NCBI GenBank assembly: GCA_963580455.1
Contig: OY756972.1
Location: 18,491,001 to 18,555,000, forward strand
Source of the DNA: Euonymus europaeus
Taxonomy: Eukaryota > Streptophyta > Magnoliopsida > Celastrales > Celastraceae
Reading direction: 5' to 3'
DNA: 64,000 nucleotides
Every line of letters starts with the position of its first letter. The stretch's first letter is position 1. The translations under genes were made by a program, and so were the position numbers. Under the pieces are notes generated by a model. That model made no database searches. It was not told where the DNA came from and saw only the letters and a list, made by a program, of their open reading frames with translations. Of this stretch, positions 63,466-64,000 are shown one piece after another.

Positions 63466-64000
63466 CCAACCTACCCCTTAGAAATAATAAACAAAGAAGA
63501 CAAGTCGCTTGAATCAGTTGGGAACTGACAAACAATGATAATTTTATAATCTACAATATAGAATATCCTGGATATAATAACATGCGACCATTTATTCGAG
63601 TAAAGTTTCAGGTAGAGTTTTTTTTTTTTTTTTTGGCGTATATATTTTTCTTTTAACAAGTGAGAATGATATTATATAAATTTATTTTTTGGACATTTAA
63701 TATGATATATATGAGTTTAGTTTAAACTCATATCGTCATATATGTGTGTTCAGAATTTTACGAGAATCTTCCTTCAAAAATAGCAAGAACAAAAAAACAA
63801 AATTTAAAATAAAAATAGTAACACAATTAAAATAAAAGAAGTTACGCGAAAAACTCTAAAGACTTGAGAAAAAATATGGTTGTTGTCAGATACAATTAGA
63901 AAAAATTTAATATGTGAAAATTATTACAACCACACTCTCACTAATTCTCTCTCACATCCAGAATCTAATTACACTCGAAAGAATTTTATCAAGCTCACTC
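63466..64000. other. AT-rich end of window
   Basis: No gene or repeat family recognised. There is a T homopolymer (about 63618-63634), and A-rich sequence to the end. Confidence 0.35.

Overview
This is a 64-kb stretch of a plant nuclear genome, almost certainly a eudicot. The genes are plant families with GT-AG introns, the intergenic DNA is AT-rich, and it is studded with small plant transposons (MITEs, SINEs, a TRIM, Mutator, copia and LINE relics). I cannot name the species. There is no sign of bacterial or organellar DNA, and I saw no tRNA, rRNA or CRISPR.

Eight protein-coding genes could be rebuilt exon by exon, and each closes in frame. In order they are: (1) an NRT1/PTR (NPF5-type) transporter, minus, 344-2535, 534 aa; (2) an intronless MTP12/ZnT5-like Golgi zinc transporter, minus, 7944-10583, 879 aa; (3) Golgi alpha-mannosidase II, plus, 14158-20893, 1163 aa; (4) a KONJAC/GMPPA-type GDP-mannose pyrophosphorylase-like protein, minus, 21456-26102, 416 aa; (5) a DUF26 cysteine-rich receptor-like kinase (CRK2-like), minus, 28071-30709, 645 aa; (6) an atypical E2F with two DNA-binding domains (DEL2/DEL3 type), plus, 33995-36956, 377 aa; (7) a SIN3-like corepressor scaffold, plus, 39589-51094, 22 coding exons, 1393 aa; (8) an ABCB15-like full-size ABC transporter, minus, 52366-58243, 1251 aa.

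The spaces between genes hold mobile DNA. These are a MITE with 15-bp inverted ends (3885-4104); two inverted copies of one MITE family 53 kb apart (5235-5591, 58576-58962); a Mutator-like transposase pseudogene next to a LINE RNase H tail (11.5-13.8 kb); a 3'-truncated copia element with LTR, primer-binding site and a nested 157-bp insertion (26.4-28.0 kb); SINE-like units (31.3, 49.7 and 62.3 kb); a purine-rich MITE (32.2-32.8 kb); a complete TRIM with 5-bp target duplication (37386-37702); and a GC-rich hAT-type MITE with a perfect 8-bp target duplication (38134-38598). The last 5 kb is gene-free and repeat-rich.

Functionally, mannosidase II (N-glycan trimming), the KONJAC-like protein (GDP-mannose supply) and MTP12 (secretory-pathway zinc; mannosidase II is a zinc enzyme) all bear on the plant secretory pathway. 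The E2F-like factor and SIN3-like protein are both transcriptional repressors. The order NPF - mannosidase II - DEL - SNL, with MTP12 and KONJAC interspersed, resembles a merger of several Arabidopsis segments as I remember them, so conserved microsynteny explains the grouping better than a functional cluster. I found no convincing new biological system; the most interesting items are the microsynteny, the well-preserved small transposons, and microsatellites that abut splice acceptors.
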